A stretch of DNA of 55,438 nucleotides from an uncultured Collinsella sp. (GCA_900541855.1 UQLD01000016.1:1-55438); one strand, 5' to 3'; positions 25,667-34,872 are shown, numbered from the stretch's first letter. A program made the numbers and translations. The notes: generated by a model not told the origin, from the letters alone.

Positions 25667-28471
25667 GTGGCAAACGAGTACAAGCAGACGATGAATCTGC
25701 CCAAAACCGGTTTTCCCATGCGTGCCGGTCTTTCCAAGTCCGAGCCCAAGCGACTCAAGGACTGGCAGGACAACAAGGTCTACGAGCAGGTTCTGAAGAA
25801 GAACGAGGGTCACAAGAAGTTCGTGCTGCACGACGGCCCTCCGTACGCCAACGGCCCGATCCACATCGGCCACGCCATGAACAAGATCTCCAAGGACATG
25901 ATCAACCGCTACTGGATGATGCAGGGCTATGAGGTTCCCTATGTTCCCGGTTGGGACTGCCATGGCCAGCCGATCGAGCATAAGGTCGAGGAGAAGCTCG
26001 GCACCGAGAAGTTCAACCAGACCTCCACGGCTAAGATCCGTGAGCTTTGCAATAAGTTCGCTGTCGAGAACATCGAGCTGCAGAAGGCCGGCTTCCGTCG
26101 CCTGGGCGTGCTCGGCGATTGGGACAACCCCTATCTGACGCTCTATCACCAGCATGACGCCGCCGACATCGAGGTTTTCAAGGCCATGTTCGACAAGGGC
26201 ATGATCTATCGCGGTCACAAGCCCGTCCACTGGTGCAAGCACTGCCATACCGCACTTGCTGAGGCCGAGATTGAGTACTCCGACGAGACGAGCCCGTCCA
26301 TCTTCGTGCGCTTTGAGATGACCTCCAAGCCCGTCGGCCTCGAGAACTTCGACGGCCCGGTTGACTTTATCATCTGGACGACCACGCCGTGGACCATCCC
26401 CTCCGACCAGGCAGTTTCTCTCAAGCCCGGTGCCGCCTACGTCGCCGTTGAGCACGACGACCGCGCCGAGGTCATGCTCGAGGACCTGGCTCCCAAGTGC
26501 TGCGAGGAGTTTGGCTGGGAGTACACCCCGGTTGTGGTCGACGGCAAGCCCTATGTGGTTCCCGCCGAGACCTTCCATCACATTCACTATAAGCAGCCGA
26601 TCTTTGACGGTGTTGAGGGCGTGGCACTGTTGGCCGATTACGTCGGTGTCGATGACGGTACCGGTATCGTCCACAACTCGCCCGGTCACGGCGTCGACGA
26701 CTACTTCGCCTGCCTCAAGGAGGGCATCACCGACATTTGCATGCCGGTCGATGACGACGGCAAGTTCTACACCGGCGAGGAGTTTGGCACCGGCGGCCCC
26801 TTCAGCGGCATGGATACCGACGAGGCCAACCCGCACATCATCGAGTTCCTGCGCGAGCGCGGCACCCTGGTCCTCGAGAAGAAGATCACGCACAGCTATC
26901 CGCACTGCTGGCGCTGCAAGCACCCGGTGCTCTTCCGTGCTACCGACCAGTGGTTTGTCTCGATGGACAAGACCGGCTTGCGCGAGCAGGCTGGCAAAGA
27001 GGTCCGCGAGAACGTCAAGTGGTATCCGGCCCATGCCGCCAACCGCATTGGCGCCATGGTCGAGCAGCGTCCCGACTGGTGCATCAGCCGCCAGCGCAAC
27101 TGGGGCGTGCCTATCCCCAGCTACACTTGCGCCGACTGCGGCGAGAAGGTCATGAACGATGCCACGCTCGACGCCGTCATCAAGCTCTTCCATGAGAAGG
27201 GCTCCGACGCCTGGTTCACCGACGCTCCCGAGAGCTACCTGGGTGAGGCCTGCGTCTGCCCCAAGTGTGGCGGCCATCACCTCAAGGCCGATAAGGACAT
27301 CCTCGACGTGTGGTGGGATTCCGGCGTGTCCTGGAAGGCCGTCTGCGAGTATCGCCCCGAGCTTGAGTACCCGGCTGACGTGTATCTCGAGGGCTCCGAC
27401 CAGCATCGCGGTTGGTTCCAGAGCTCGCTGCTCACTTCGGTGGGCGCCAACGGCCATGCTCCCTACAAGGCGGTCGTCTCGCAGGGCTTCACGCTCGACG
27501 GCCAGGGCCGCAAGATGTCCAAGTCGCTCGGCAACGTCATCGACCCCAATAAGGTCTGTGACGAGATGGGCGCCGACATCATCCGCCTGTGGGTTGCTTC
27601 CGTTGACACCAGCTCCGACGTGTCCATCGACCACGAGATTCTTGCCCGTACGTCCGATGCCTACCGTCGTTTCCGCAACACGCTGCGCTTCTTGCTCTCC
27701 GAGCTCGAGGGTCAGTTTGAGCCCGAGACCGACGGCGTCGCCTTCGCCGACCTGCTGCCGCTCGACAAGCTCATGGTTGCCCGCCTGACCCAGGTCCAGG
27801 CCGAGGTCGACGATGCCTACGCCAGCTACGAGTTCCCGCGTGCCTACCGTGCGCTTTACGACTTCGTGGTTACCGAGCTCTCCAACGTGTACCTCGACGC
27901 CCTGAAGGACCGTCTGTACTGCGAGAAGCCCGGCTCGCTCGAGCGCCGCAGCGCCCAGACTGTGCTCGCCGAGCTCTTCTCGATGCTCATGCGCGACCTT
28001 CAGCCGATCCTGTCCTACACGGTCGACGAGGCCATGGCCTATGCGCCCGCCGGCTGCGTCGATCACCAGAAGTACGCCGCGCTGCTCGATTGGTACAAGT
28101 CGCCCATCACGTTCGACGAGGCCAATGAGTTTGAGGGCGTGCTCGAGGCTTCACTCGAGCTCCGTAGCGCCGTGACCAAGGCCCTTGAGGATGCCCGCTC
28201 CGCCGGTACCTTCACCAAGAGCCAGCAGGTCCGCGTCAAGGCGGTCGTTCCTGCCGAGATGTATGCGCTGCTGACCGGCGACAAGGCCGTCGATCTGGCC
28301 GAGTTCTACATCGTCTCCGATGTTGAGCTGACCCAGGGCGAGGAGCTTTCCGTCGCTATCGAGGCTGCCGAGGGCGAGTGCTGCGACCGTTGCTGGAACT
28401 ACCGCACCACCGTTGGCGAGTACAACGGCCACGCTCATATTTGCAAGCGCTGCGCGGAGGCGCTGAACTAG
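25667..28471 (+). CDS. ileS: Isoleucyl-tRNA synthetase
   Basis: This 934-residue class I synthetase has HIGH at 66-69, the editing CP1 domain in the middle, KMSKS at 616-620 and a C-terminal zinc finger 'CCDRCWNYRTT' to 'CKRCAEAL'. It charges tRNA-Ile and edits mischarged valine. The start is GTG 25667 behind GAAAGGGG (25655-25662). An apparent upstream extension from TTG 25622 lies in the terminator region. Length and zinc finger indicate the bacterial (IleS1-like, mupirocin-sensitive) type. Expression is set by the T-box leader. A palindromic repeat begins 2 bases after the stop. Confidence 0.97.
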   Translation: MANEYKQTMNLPKTGFPMRAGLSKSEPKRLKDWQDNKVYEQVLKKNEGHKKFVLHDGPPYANGPIHIGHAMNKISKDMINRYWMMQGYEVPYVPGWDCHGQPIEHKVEEKLGTEKFNQTSTAKIRELCNKFAVENIELQKAGFRRLGVLGDWDNPYLTLYHQHDAADIEVFKAMFDKGMIYRGHKPVHWCKHCHTALAEAEIEYSDETSPSIFVRFEMTSKPVGLENFDGPVDFIIWTTTPWTIPSDQAVSLKPGAAYVAVEHDDRAEVMLEDLAPKCCEEFGWEYTPVVVDGKPYVVPAETFHHIHYKQPIFDGVEGVALLADYVGVDDGTGIVHNSPGHGVDDYFACLKEGITDICMPVDDDGKFYTGEEFGTGGPFSGMDTDEANPHIIEFLRERGTLVLEKKITHSYPHCWRCKHPVLFRATDQWFVSMDKTGLREQAGKEVRENVKWYPAHAANRIGAMVEQRPDWCISRQRNWGVPIPSYTCADCGEKVMNDATLDAVIKLFHEKGSDAWFTDAPESYLGEACVCPKCGGHHLKADKDILDVWWDSGVSWKAVCEYRPELEYPADVYLEGSDQHRGWFQSSLLTSVGANGHAPYKAVVSQGFTLDGQGRKMSKSLGNVIDPNKVCDEMGADIIRLWVASVDTSSDVSIDHEILARTSDAYRRFRNTLRFLLSELEGQFEPETDGVAFADLLPLDKLMVARLTQVQAEVDDAYASYEFPRAYRALYDFVVTELSNVYLDALKDRLYCEKPGSLERRSAQTVLAELFSMLMRDLQPILSYTVDEAMAYAPAGCVDHQKYAALLDWYKSPITFDEANEFEGVLEASLELRSAVTKALEDARSAGTFTKSQQVRVKAVVPAEMYALLTGDKAVDLAEFYIVSDVELTQGEELSVAIEAAEGECCDRCWNYRTTVGEYNGHAHICKRCAEALN

Positions 28472-28472
28472 C

Positions 28473-28519
28473 CGTTGGGGACGTTCTTAAACGACTGTCA
28501 AACAAGAACGTCCCCAACG
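28473..28519. repeat. Palindromic (REP-like) element after ileS
   Basis: CGTTGGGGACGTTCTT (28473-28488) and AAGAACGTCCCCAACG (28504-28519) are perfect 16-bp inverted arms. The loop is AAACGACTGTCAAAC. The arm and loop core match the element at 728-799, and the loop core matches the element at 55210-55280. Confidence 0.88.
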
Positions 28520-28537
28520 TCAACTTTTGTCACGTCC

Positions 28538-28576
28538 AAGCGGCATTCTGTTTTTCGGAATGCCGCTTTCGTTTTT
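28538..28576 (+). terminator. Terminator of ileS
   Basis: AAGCGGCATTC (28538-28548) pairs perfectly with GAATGCCGCTT (28558-28568), followed by TCGTTTTT. It lies after the palindromic element. Confidence 0.85.
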
Positions 28577-28688
28577 AGCTGGTTATTTCGCTAGCGTTGG
28601 TGAATATGCTGCGCGTTTGGCGTTTGTCACTATAAGATGATTACTTGCATTAAACGGAATTCGATGTTCTTGAGGGTAGGGGATTGAT

Positions 28689-29288
28689 TTGGGTCGTACT
28701 GGGGATATGACGCCGCCTTTGCGCTGGCGGTTAGGTGTTGCTGGTGGGGTGGTGCTGGTTGTGCTGCTTTTTGATCAGCTGACCAAGCTTGCGGTTCGTG
28801 CCGTGGGCGACGCTTTGCATGTGACTGTTATCCCCGGTGTGATCGACTTCCTGTTTGTCCGCAATATCGGTGCTGCCTTTAGCATGGGCGAGGGGCATGG
28901 CGTTGCGTTTGCTTTGCTGGCGCTTGCGGTCATTGTCGCCATTGCCGTGTACTTGCTTCGCGCGCCCCAGCTTGCTCGCTTGGAGGTTGTGGGCATGGCG
29001 ATGGTTGCGGGCGGTGCTATCGGCAACGCTATCGATCGTTTGGCCTTTGGCTTCGTGACCGATTTTATTGCCACCACCTTCGTCGACTTCCCCGTCTTTA
29101 ATGTGGCCGATATCGGCATTACCTTGGGCGTCGTGCTCGCCCTCTTCGGTTACATGTTCTTGAGCCCCGCTGCCCGTGAGGTCGATGCGACCGCCGAGCT
29201 TAACGCCCGTGACGAGGCCCGCGCTAAGCGCAAGGCCCAGCAGCGTGGGGAGCGTGCCCGCAAGATTCGCGAAAGGAATGAGCGCTAA
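28689..29288 (+). CDS. lspA: Lipoprotein signal peptidase LspA
   Basis: A 199-residue membrane protein with four hydrophobic segments. Family motifs are 'DQLTKLAV', 'NIGAAFSMGEG', 'GGAIGNAIDRLAFGFVTDFI' and 'FPVFNVADIGITLG', which supply the two catalytic Asp residues. It cleaves prolipoproteins after lipidation. The start is TTG 28689, with GGGGA 5 bases upstream; ATG 28707 is an alternative. The last 35-40 residues form an unusual charged Arg/Glu/Lys tail (ARAKRKAQQRGERARKIRER) beyond the last membrane helix. It overlaps the next gene by one base (TAATG). Confidence 0.95.
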   Translation: MGRTGDMTPPLRWRLGVAGGVVLVVLLFDQLTKLAVRAVGDALHVTVIPGVIDFLFVRNIGAAFSMGEGHGVAFALLALAVIVAIAVYLLRAPQLARLEVVGMAMVAGGAIGNAIDRLAFGFVTDFIATTFVDFPVFNVADIGITLGVVLALFGYMFLSPAAREVDATAELNARDEARAKRKAQQRGERARKIRERNER

Positions 29289-30301
29289 TGGCCGACATCC
29301 ATATCCTTGTTGCCGACGATGCCGCTGGTCAGCGTCTTGACGCCTATCTGGGCTCCAATGACGGCTGCCCTACGCGCTCTTCCTGCGCGCATCTGATTGA
29401 GGGAGGCGCCGTTGCCGTCAACGGTGAGACTTGTCTCTCTAAAAAGTACGCCGTACGCGCCGGCGATCGCATCTCGGTCGACTTGCCCGAGCCGCACGAC
29501 CCGACCGACGTGATTCCCGAGGCCATTCCCCTCGATATCCGCTACGAGGACGACTACCTTATCGTGCTCTCCAAGCAGCGGGGCCTGGTGTGCCATCCCG
29601 CCCATGGCCACGAGAGCGGCACCCTTGCGAACGCTCTGGTCTACCACTGCGGCATCGATCATCTTGGTACTGTGCAGGGTGAGGACCGCCCCGGCATCGT
29701 GCATCGCCTGGATCGCGATACCTCGGGCCTTATGCTCGCGGCAAAAGATGACGACACCCAGCGCGCGCTTCAGAATCTCATCCGCACGCGCACGCTCGAC
29801 CGCCGCTATATCACGCTTGTCCACGGGCACATCGCCATGGACGAGGGCACCATCAATACCGGTATCGCCCGTTCTACGCGCGACCGCGTCAAGATGGCGG
29901 TTTCGGATGACCCCTTTGCCCGTCAGGCCATTACGACCTTTAAGGTCCTCGAGCGCTTTGATTCCACGCGTTTTGACGACGGCTATACGCTCGTTGAGTG
30001 CCACCTGTTTACGGGCCGCACACATCAGATTCGCGTGCATATGCGCCATATCAACCACGCCTGCGTGGGCGATCCGCTCTACGGCAAGTGCGATGCGCGT
30101 GCCGATCAGGGCCTGACCAGGCAGTTCCTGCATTCTTGGCGCGTTGCGTTCGATCATCCCGTAACGGGGAAGCGCATTGAGTGCCGTGATGAGCTGCCGT
30201 GGGATCTTGCCGCGGTTCTGGACGATCTGGCCCCGCGTTCGCTTGGTCGCACTGCCGCCGGCGACGACATCGTTCCGCAGCTCGGTCTTCTCGAAGCCTA
30301 G
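29288..30301 (+). CDS. RluA/RluD-family pseudouridine synthase
   Basis: A 337-residue protein. An N-terminal S4-like RNA-binding segment ('AGQRLDAYLGSN' and 'VNGETCLSKKYAVRAGDRI') precedes the RluA catalytic domain. The signature 'GIVHRLDRDTSGLMLAAK' holds the nucleophilic Asp, and 'FTGRTHQIRVHM' and 'VGDPLYGK' are also present. It isomerises uridines in 23S rRNA and possibly tRNA; the site cannot be assigned. Pairing with lspA is common in Gram-positive bacteria. ATG 29288 overlaps the lspA stop, so translation is coupled. Confidence 0.94.
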   Translation: MADIHILVADDAAGQRLDAYLGSNDGCPTRSSCAHLIEGGAVAVNGETCLSKKYAVRAGDRISVDLPEPHDPTDVIPEAIPLDIRYEDDYLIVLSKQRGLVCHPAHGHESGTLANALVYHCGIDHLGTVQGEDRPGIVHRLDRDTSGLMLAAKDDDTQRALQNLIRTRTLDRRYITLVHGHIAMDEGTINTGIARSTRDRVKMAVSDDPFARQAITTFKVLERFDSTRFDDGYTLVECHLFTGRTHQIRVHMRHINHACVGDPLYGKCDARADQGLTRQFLHSWRVAFDHPVTGKRIECRDELPWDLAAVLDDLAPRSLGRTAAGDDIVPQLGLLEA

Positions 30302-30383
30302 CCAGTATTAGGTGGTTTCTTGAACTCGGTAAGCCTGCGGTAAGATATACGATTGTTTACGTTACACGTTGCTGGGAGCCTGC

Positions 30384-31679
30384 ATGCTCGCCTTTTTACA
30401 AACCAACACACCCATCGTGATCTTCAACCAGATTGTCGTCACGCTGCTCACGGTCTGCTTTCTGTACCAGGTGGTCTTCTTTGTCATTGGCGCTCTTCGT
30501 GGCGAGGTCGCGCCTCCCAAGGCCAAAAAACTCCATCGCTATGCCTTCTTTATCGCGGCGCATAACGAGGAAGCCGTAATTGCCAATCTCGTACGCTCCA
30601 TCAAGGACCAGGACTATCCGTCCGAGCTTATCGAGGTCTTTGTCGTTGCCGATGCCTGCACCGACAACACGGCGCAGCTCGCGCGCGAGGCCGGTGCCAT
30701 TGTTTACGAGCGCAATGACCTGGCCCGCAAGGGCAAGAGCTGGGTCATGGACTTTGGCTTCGACCGCATTCTCAACGAGTATCCCGACACGTTTGAGGGC
30801 TACTTTATCTTCGATGCCGATAACGTTATCTCCCGCGATTACGTTTCCAAGATGAATGATGCCTTTGACCAGGGCTTCCATGTGGTCACGAGCTATCGCA
30901 ATTCCAAGAACTTCGGCAGCTCGTGGATCTCGGCTGCTAATGCCACGTGGTATCTACGCGAGGCGCGCTTCCTCAACAACGCGCGTAATATCTGCAAGAC
31001 GTCCTGCGCTGTTTCGGGTTCGGGCTACCTCATCTCCGCCAGCGTTATCGAGGGCATGCACGGTTGGCAGTTCCACACGCTGACCGAGGACATTCAGTTC
31101 ACCACGTTCTGCGCCATTCACGGCATTCGCATTGGCTATGCGCCGGCGGAGTTCTTTGACGAACAACCCGTGACGTTTAAGGCGTCCTGGAAACAGCGCA
31201 TGCGTTGGACCAAGGGCTTCTACCAGGTGTTCTTTACTTACGGTAAGCACCTGGTCAAGTCGACCTTCCGCTACCATCGCTTTGCCGCCTACGACATGTT
31301 CATGACGATCGCCCCGGGTATGCTGCTGTCGCTCATCTCGATGCTCGCCAATGCGACGTTCCTGATCGTGGGTGGACTCTCGCACGGCTTTTTGGCTACC
31401 GAAGTCGAGATGCAGGCCTGTGCCGCTTCGCTCATTATGACCTTCGCCATGATGTATCTGACTTTCTTTATCCTGGCGCTGCTCACGACTATCTTTGAGT
31501 ACAAGCACATTCACTGCGCGCAAAAGTGGCGTCTGGTGACTAACCTGTTTACCTTCCCGATCTTTATGTTCAGCTATATCCCCATCACGGTGGCCGCGCT
31601 GTTCCTGAAGGTCGACTGGGTTCCTACCCAGCATGCCGTAAACGTCACCCTCGACGAGGTCATGCAAGGCGCCAAATAA
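30384..31679 (+). CDS. Processive family 2 glycosyltransferase, membrane-bound
   Basis: A 431-residue protein. One N-terminal membrane segment precedes a GT2 catalytic domain and about four C-terminal membrane segments. The catalytic set of processive synthases is present: 'FIAAHNEEAVI', the DAD-type 'IFDADN', the acid 'TEDIQF' and the QxxRW motif 'QRMRW'. Such enzymes (poly-GlcNAc, cellulose or hyaluronan synthase-like) extend a polysaccharide and may export it. The product is unknown; no accessory polysaccharide genes flank it. The frame opens at TTG 30369, but GGGAG (30373-30377) favours ATG 30384. A possible promoter is TTGAAC (30320) with TAAGAT (30341), only 15 bp apart. Confidence 0.88.
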   Translation: MLAFLQTNTPIVIFNQIVVTLLTVCFLYQVVFFVIGALRGEVAPPKAKKLHRYAFFIAAHNEEAVIANLVRSIKDQDYPSELIEVFVVADACTDNTAQLAREAGAIVYERNDLARKGKSWVMDFGFDRILNEYPDTFEGYFIFDADNVISRDYVSKMNDAFDQGFHVVTSYRNSKNFGSSWISAANATWYLREARFLNNARNICKTSCAVSGSGYLISASVIEGMHGWQFHTLTEDIQFTTFCAIHGIRIGYAPAEFFDEQPVTFKASWKQRMRWTKGFYQVFFTYGKHLVKSTFRYHRFAAYDMFMTIAPGMLLSLISMLANATFLIVGGLSHGFLATEVEMQACAASLIMTFAMMYLTFFILALLTTIFEYKHIHCAQKWRLVTNLFTFPIFMFSYIPITVAALFLKVDWVPTQHAVNVTLDEVMQGAK

Positions 31680-31687
31680 CCACCACC

Positions 31688-31729
31688 AAAACCACCGCAA
31701 AGGGGACAGGCACCTTTGTGGTGGGTTTT
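31688..31729 (+). terminator. Terminator hairpin with GGGGACAGGCACC loop motif
   Basis: AAAACCACCGCAAAGG (31688-31703) pairs with CCTTTGTGGTGGGTTTT (31713-31729) around GGACAGGCA. The stem nearly repeats that at 24049-24087, while the loops differ. Confidence 0.8.
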
Positions 31730-31760
31730 GCTTTTGCGATGCAGCTCGAGGAGGTACTCG

Positions 31761-32183
31761 ATGTTTTATATCCCGTTTTGGATTTGCATCTTTGCCGGCG
31801 CGGCGATTGATGCCCGTCAGCGACGTTTTCCCAATGAACTTGCCGGTGCGTGTGCGGTGACGGCGTTAGTGGGCGTTTGGCTCGACAAAGGCGTTAACAC
31901 AGCGCTTGACCACGCGGGTCTTGCCGTCATTGTGTATCTTGCTCTCGTGCTGACTGAGTCCCTCTGGCGTCGTCTTCGCCAAATCCCGGGCATCGGCATG
32001 GGGGATGCCAAGGCGCTCTTCGCGCTTTGCACGCTCGACCCTATGGGTGGCATCGTGGCATTTGCCGTCGCACTCCTGGCTCTGGCCCTTTCCTGCCTCT
32101 TCACAAAATCGCGCTCCCTGCCATTGCTCCCGTTTTTAGTGCCGATTTTTGCCATAATCGAGGTCGTGGGCTGCACTTTGTAA
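31761..32183 (+). CDS. Type IV prepilin peptidase-like protein (A24 family, minimal)
   Basis: A 140-residue membrane protein with the two catalytic aspartates of A24 peptidases: D17 in 'AAIDARQRRFPNE' and D82 in 'GIGMGDAKALFAL' (GxGD). It has about five hydrophobic segments. It lacks the N-terminal methyltransferase domain of PilD, as in TadV/CpaA-like enzymes. It would cleave prepilin leader peptides. No pilin, ATPase or Tad genes lie in the window. GAGGAGG (31748-31754) supports ATG 31761 over the upstream TTG. The next gene starts 31 bases later. Confidence 0.88.
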   Translation: MFYIPFWICIFAGAAIDARQRRFPNELAGACAVTALVGVWLDKGVNTALDHAGLAVIVYLALVLTESLWRRLRQIPGIGMGDAKALFALCTLDPMGGIVAFAVALLALALSCLFTKSRSLPLLPFLVPIFAIIEVVGCTL

Positions 32184-32214
32184 CCGATTGCGCATCCTTC
32201 TTAAGGAGCATGCC

Positions 32215-33462
32215 ATGGAATCTAATCAAGAAACGGCCGTCATTAAGGCGCGCATGGACCGTATTCCCTCAGCGTTGTCGCCCGAACTTGTCGAGCGCAT
32301 TGCCGCCGATCGTGCTTCGGGCTATGTCAACCCGTATCGTTGCAACGACGATCAGGTCATTCGTCGTATTGATCGCGCCGCCGACAAAGGCACGCTTATG
32401 CGTCCGGCGTTTATGCGCGATACCGAAAAGATACTTCATCTTCCGGCGTACACCCGTTATGCAGGCAAAACGCAGGTCTTTAGCTTCCGTAGCAATGACG
32501 ATCTGTCACGCCGCGGTTTGCACGTGCAGCTTGTCTCGCGCATTGCGCGCGATATCGGTCGCGCCCTGGGGCTCAATTGCGATCTGATCGAGGCGATTGG
32601 CCTGGGTCACGACTTGGGACACACGCCTTTCGGCCATGCCGGCGAGCGCTTCCTCAACGATATCTATCATGAGCGTACGGGGCGTTATTTTTTCCATAAC
32701 GTGCAGTCGGTCCGCGTGCTCGACACACTGTACGGCCGCAACGTGTCGCTCCAGACGCTCGACGGCGTGCTATGCCATAACGGCGAGTACGAGCAGCGTG
32801 TGTTTGAGCTCTCGGACATGAGCTCCTTTGACCAGTTTGACCAGACGGTTGAGGATTGCATTGCCACGGGCTATAGCGCAATTGGGCATCTGCGTCCCAT
32901 GACGCTCGAGGGCTGCGTCGTTCGCATCTCGGATATTCTTGCCTACGTCGGTCGTGACCGTCAGGATGCGATCGCGGCGGGCCTGCTGTCACCCGACGCT
33001 TTTGATGATGGCCGGGGCGGTGCCTACAACAGTTGGATCCTCACGCATGCCTCCATCGATATCGTTGAGCACAGCTATGGTAAGCCGCGCATCGAGATGA
33101 GCGAGGACCTGTTTGAGGAAATCCGCCGAGCCAAGCGCGAGAACTACGAGAAGATCTATAGCAAGGGCGGTATCGAAGGCGATTCCGAGGTGGAGCTGCG
33201 CGAAGCCTTCGAAAAGCTTTACGATCGTTGCCTGCAGGATATAAACGAAGGTGACGAGTCTTCGTATATCTTTAAGCACCACATTTCTCGCATCGAGCAG
33301 CAGCTTTCCTACTACGATCGCGCCTATGCCTGGCAGAACGATAAGGACCAGGCGGTCGTGGATTACATTGCGAGCATGACGGACGGTTATTTCTGCGAGC
33401 TCACGAGCAAGCTGTTTCCGGGATTGAAGTTTCCGCACCGTACCTATATTAACGAACGGTAG
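32215..33462 (+). CDS. HD-domain deoxyguanosinetriphosphate triphosphohydrolase-like protein
   Basis: A 415-residue protein with the dGTPase-like HD pattern. 'RGLHVQLVSRIARDIGRAL' precedes the metal site 'GLGHDLGHTPFGHAGE' (H132-D133), and an Asp in 'VVRISDILAYVGRD' completes the HD ligands. Relatives hydrolyse dGTP or other dNTPs. The family is broad and the substrate is not proved. AAGGAG (32203-32208) is well placed for ATG 32215; an ATG at 32210 is out of frame. It is followed by rarA after 54 bases with a -10-like TATACT at 33478-33483. Confidence 0.87.
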   Translation: MESNQETAVIKARMDRIPSALSPELVERIAADRASGYVNPYRCNDDQVIRRIDRAADKGTLMRPAFMRDTEKILHLPAYTRYAGKTQVFSFRSNDDLSRRGLHVQLVSRIARDIGRALGLNCDLIEAIGLGHDLGHTPFGHAGERFLNDIYHERTGRYFFHNVQSVRVLDTLYGRNVSLQTLDGVLCHNGEYEQRVFELSDMSSFDQFDQTVEDCIATGYSAIGHLRPMTLEGCVVRISDILAYVGRDRQDAIAAGLLSPDAFDDGRGGAYNSWILTHASIDIVEHSYGKPRIEMSEDLFEEIRRAKRENYEKIYSKGGIEGDSEVELREAFEKLYDRCLQDINEGDESSYIFKHHISRIEQQLSYYDRAYAWQNDKDQAVVDYIASMTDGYFCELTSKLFPGLKFPHRTYINER

Positions 33463-33516
33463 TTCGTATAAATTCGGTATACTGTTAGTGGAAAACGTTT
33501 TTGATTGATACACGGG

Positions 33517-34872
33517 ATGGCTATGGACGACCTTTTTTCTGCTTCGACGCGCGAGCGTTCCTTTCAGAATGCGCCGCTTGCGGTGCGCATGCGCCCCAAT
33601 TCGCTCGACGAGTACGTGGGCCAGCAAAAGGCCGTCGGTAAGGGTTCATGGCTGCGTGCCGCGATCGAGCACGACGTGCTTTCGAGCGTGATTCTGTACG
33701 GGCCTGCCGGTACGGGCAAGACGACGCTGGCCCACATTATCGCCAACCATACCAAGAGCGAGTTTGTCGAGGTCAGCGCCGTCACGGGTACCGTGAAGGA
33801 CCTGCGTCGTGTGATTGATGAGGCCAAGACGCGCCTGAATACGTACGACCGCCGCACCATTCTATTCATCGATGAGATTCACCGCTTCTCTAAGTCGCAG
33901 CAGGATGCCTTGCTGCATGCAGTTGAGAACCGTACCGTCATTATGATTGGCGCTACGACAGAGAACCCGTACTTCGAGGTCAACTCGGCACTGCTCTCAC
34001 GTGGTCGCGTCGTGGAGCTTGAGCATCTGAAGGATGAGGATATCGCCACGCTTATTGAACGTGCGCTTGAGGCACCGCAGGGTTTGAACGGTAAGTTCTC
34101 GGCCGATGAGGATACGGTCAAGACCATTTGCACGCTGGCAGCGGGTGACGCTCGCTCGGCGCTCACGACGCTTGAGCTTGCGAGCGAGATTGCCGTCACG
34201 CGTCCCGATACCGAGGGAACGCCAGCGCCTGCGGCGGGGGAGCGCTATCCCATCACCGTGGATGACGTGAAGATCGCCAACCCGCGTCGCGGCTTTACGT
34301 ATGACAAAAACGGCGACATGCACTACGACATCATCAGTGCGTTTATTAAGTCTATGCGCGGTAGCGACCCCGATGCCACGATCTATTGGCTCGCGCGCAT
34401 GATCGATGCTGGGGAGGATCCTAAGTTTATCGCTCGCCGCATTATGATTCACGCTTCTGAGGATGTTGGCAACGCCGACCCGCAGGCGCTTTTGGTGGCG
34501 CATGCTGCCTTTAAATCTGCTGAAGTTATTGGCTATCCTGAATGTCGCATTAACCTTGCACAAGCTGCGCTCTATGTGTGCTTGGCGCCCAAGTCCAATG
34601 CGTGCGAGGCCTCGATCGATGCGGCGCTAGCCGATATCCACAGCAGTGGTCTTCGCGAGGTGCCCAGCTACCTGCGCGATCGCCATCGCCCGGGCAGCGA
34701 TGAATACGGTGTGTATAAGTATCCGCACGATTATCCCGAAGGCTGGGTCGATCAGCGCTATTTGCCCGAAGGCTTGGAACGCGGTGCATTTTGGCAGCCT
34801 GCCGGCCGCGGTTGGGAAGAATGGCGCGTAGAGCAAAGTGAACGCGACCGCAGCGGGAATGCACCGAAGTAG
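33517..34872 (+). CDS. rarA: Replication-associated recombination protein A (RarA/MgsA)
   Basis: A 451-residue AAA+ protein. It opens 'PLAVRMRPNSLDEYVGQ' and carries Walker A 'YGPAGTGKTTLA', Walker B 'FIDEIHRFSKSQQDALL', sensor 1 'IGATTENPYFEVN' and 'LLSRGRVVELEHL'. The C-terminal tetramerisation region has 'FIKSMRGSDPDATIYWLARM' and 'PECRINLAQAALYVCLAPKSNA'. It acts at stalled forks with SSB. The start is uncertain: ATG 33517 and ATG 33523 are both plausible and neither has a strong ribosome site; an in-frame TTG lies at 33505. Confidence 0.95.
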   Translation: MAMDDLFSASTRERSFQNAPLAVRMRPNSLDEYVGQQKAVGKGSWLRAAIEHDVLSSVILYGPAGTGKTTLAHIIANHTKSEFVEVSAVTGTVKDLRRVIDEAKTRLNTYDRRTILFIDEIHRFSKSQQDALLHAVENRTVIMIGATTENPYFEVNSALLSRGRVVELEHLKDEDIATLIERALEAPQGLNGKFSADEDTVKTICTLAAGDARSALTTLELASEIAVTRPDTEGTPAPAAGERYPITVDDVKIANPRRGFTYDKNGDMHYDIISAFIKSMRGSDPDATIYWLARMIDAGEDPKFIARRIMIHASEDVGNADPQALLVAHAAFKSAEVIGYPECRINLAQAALYVCLAPKSNACEASIDAALADIHSSGLREVPSYLRDRHRPGSDEYGVYKYPHDYPEGWVDQRYLPEGLERGAFWQPAGRGWEEWRVEQSERDRSGNAPK

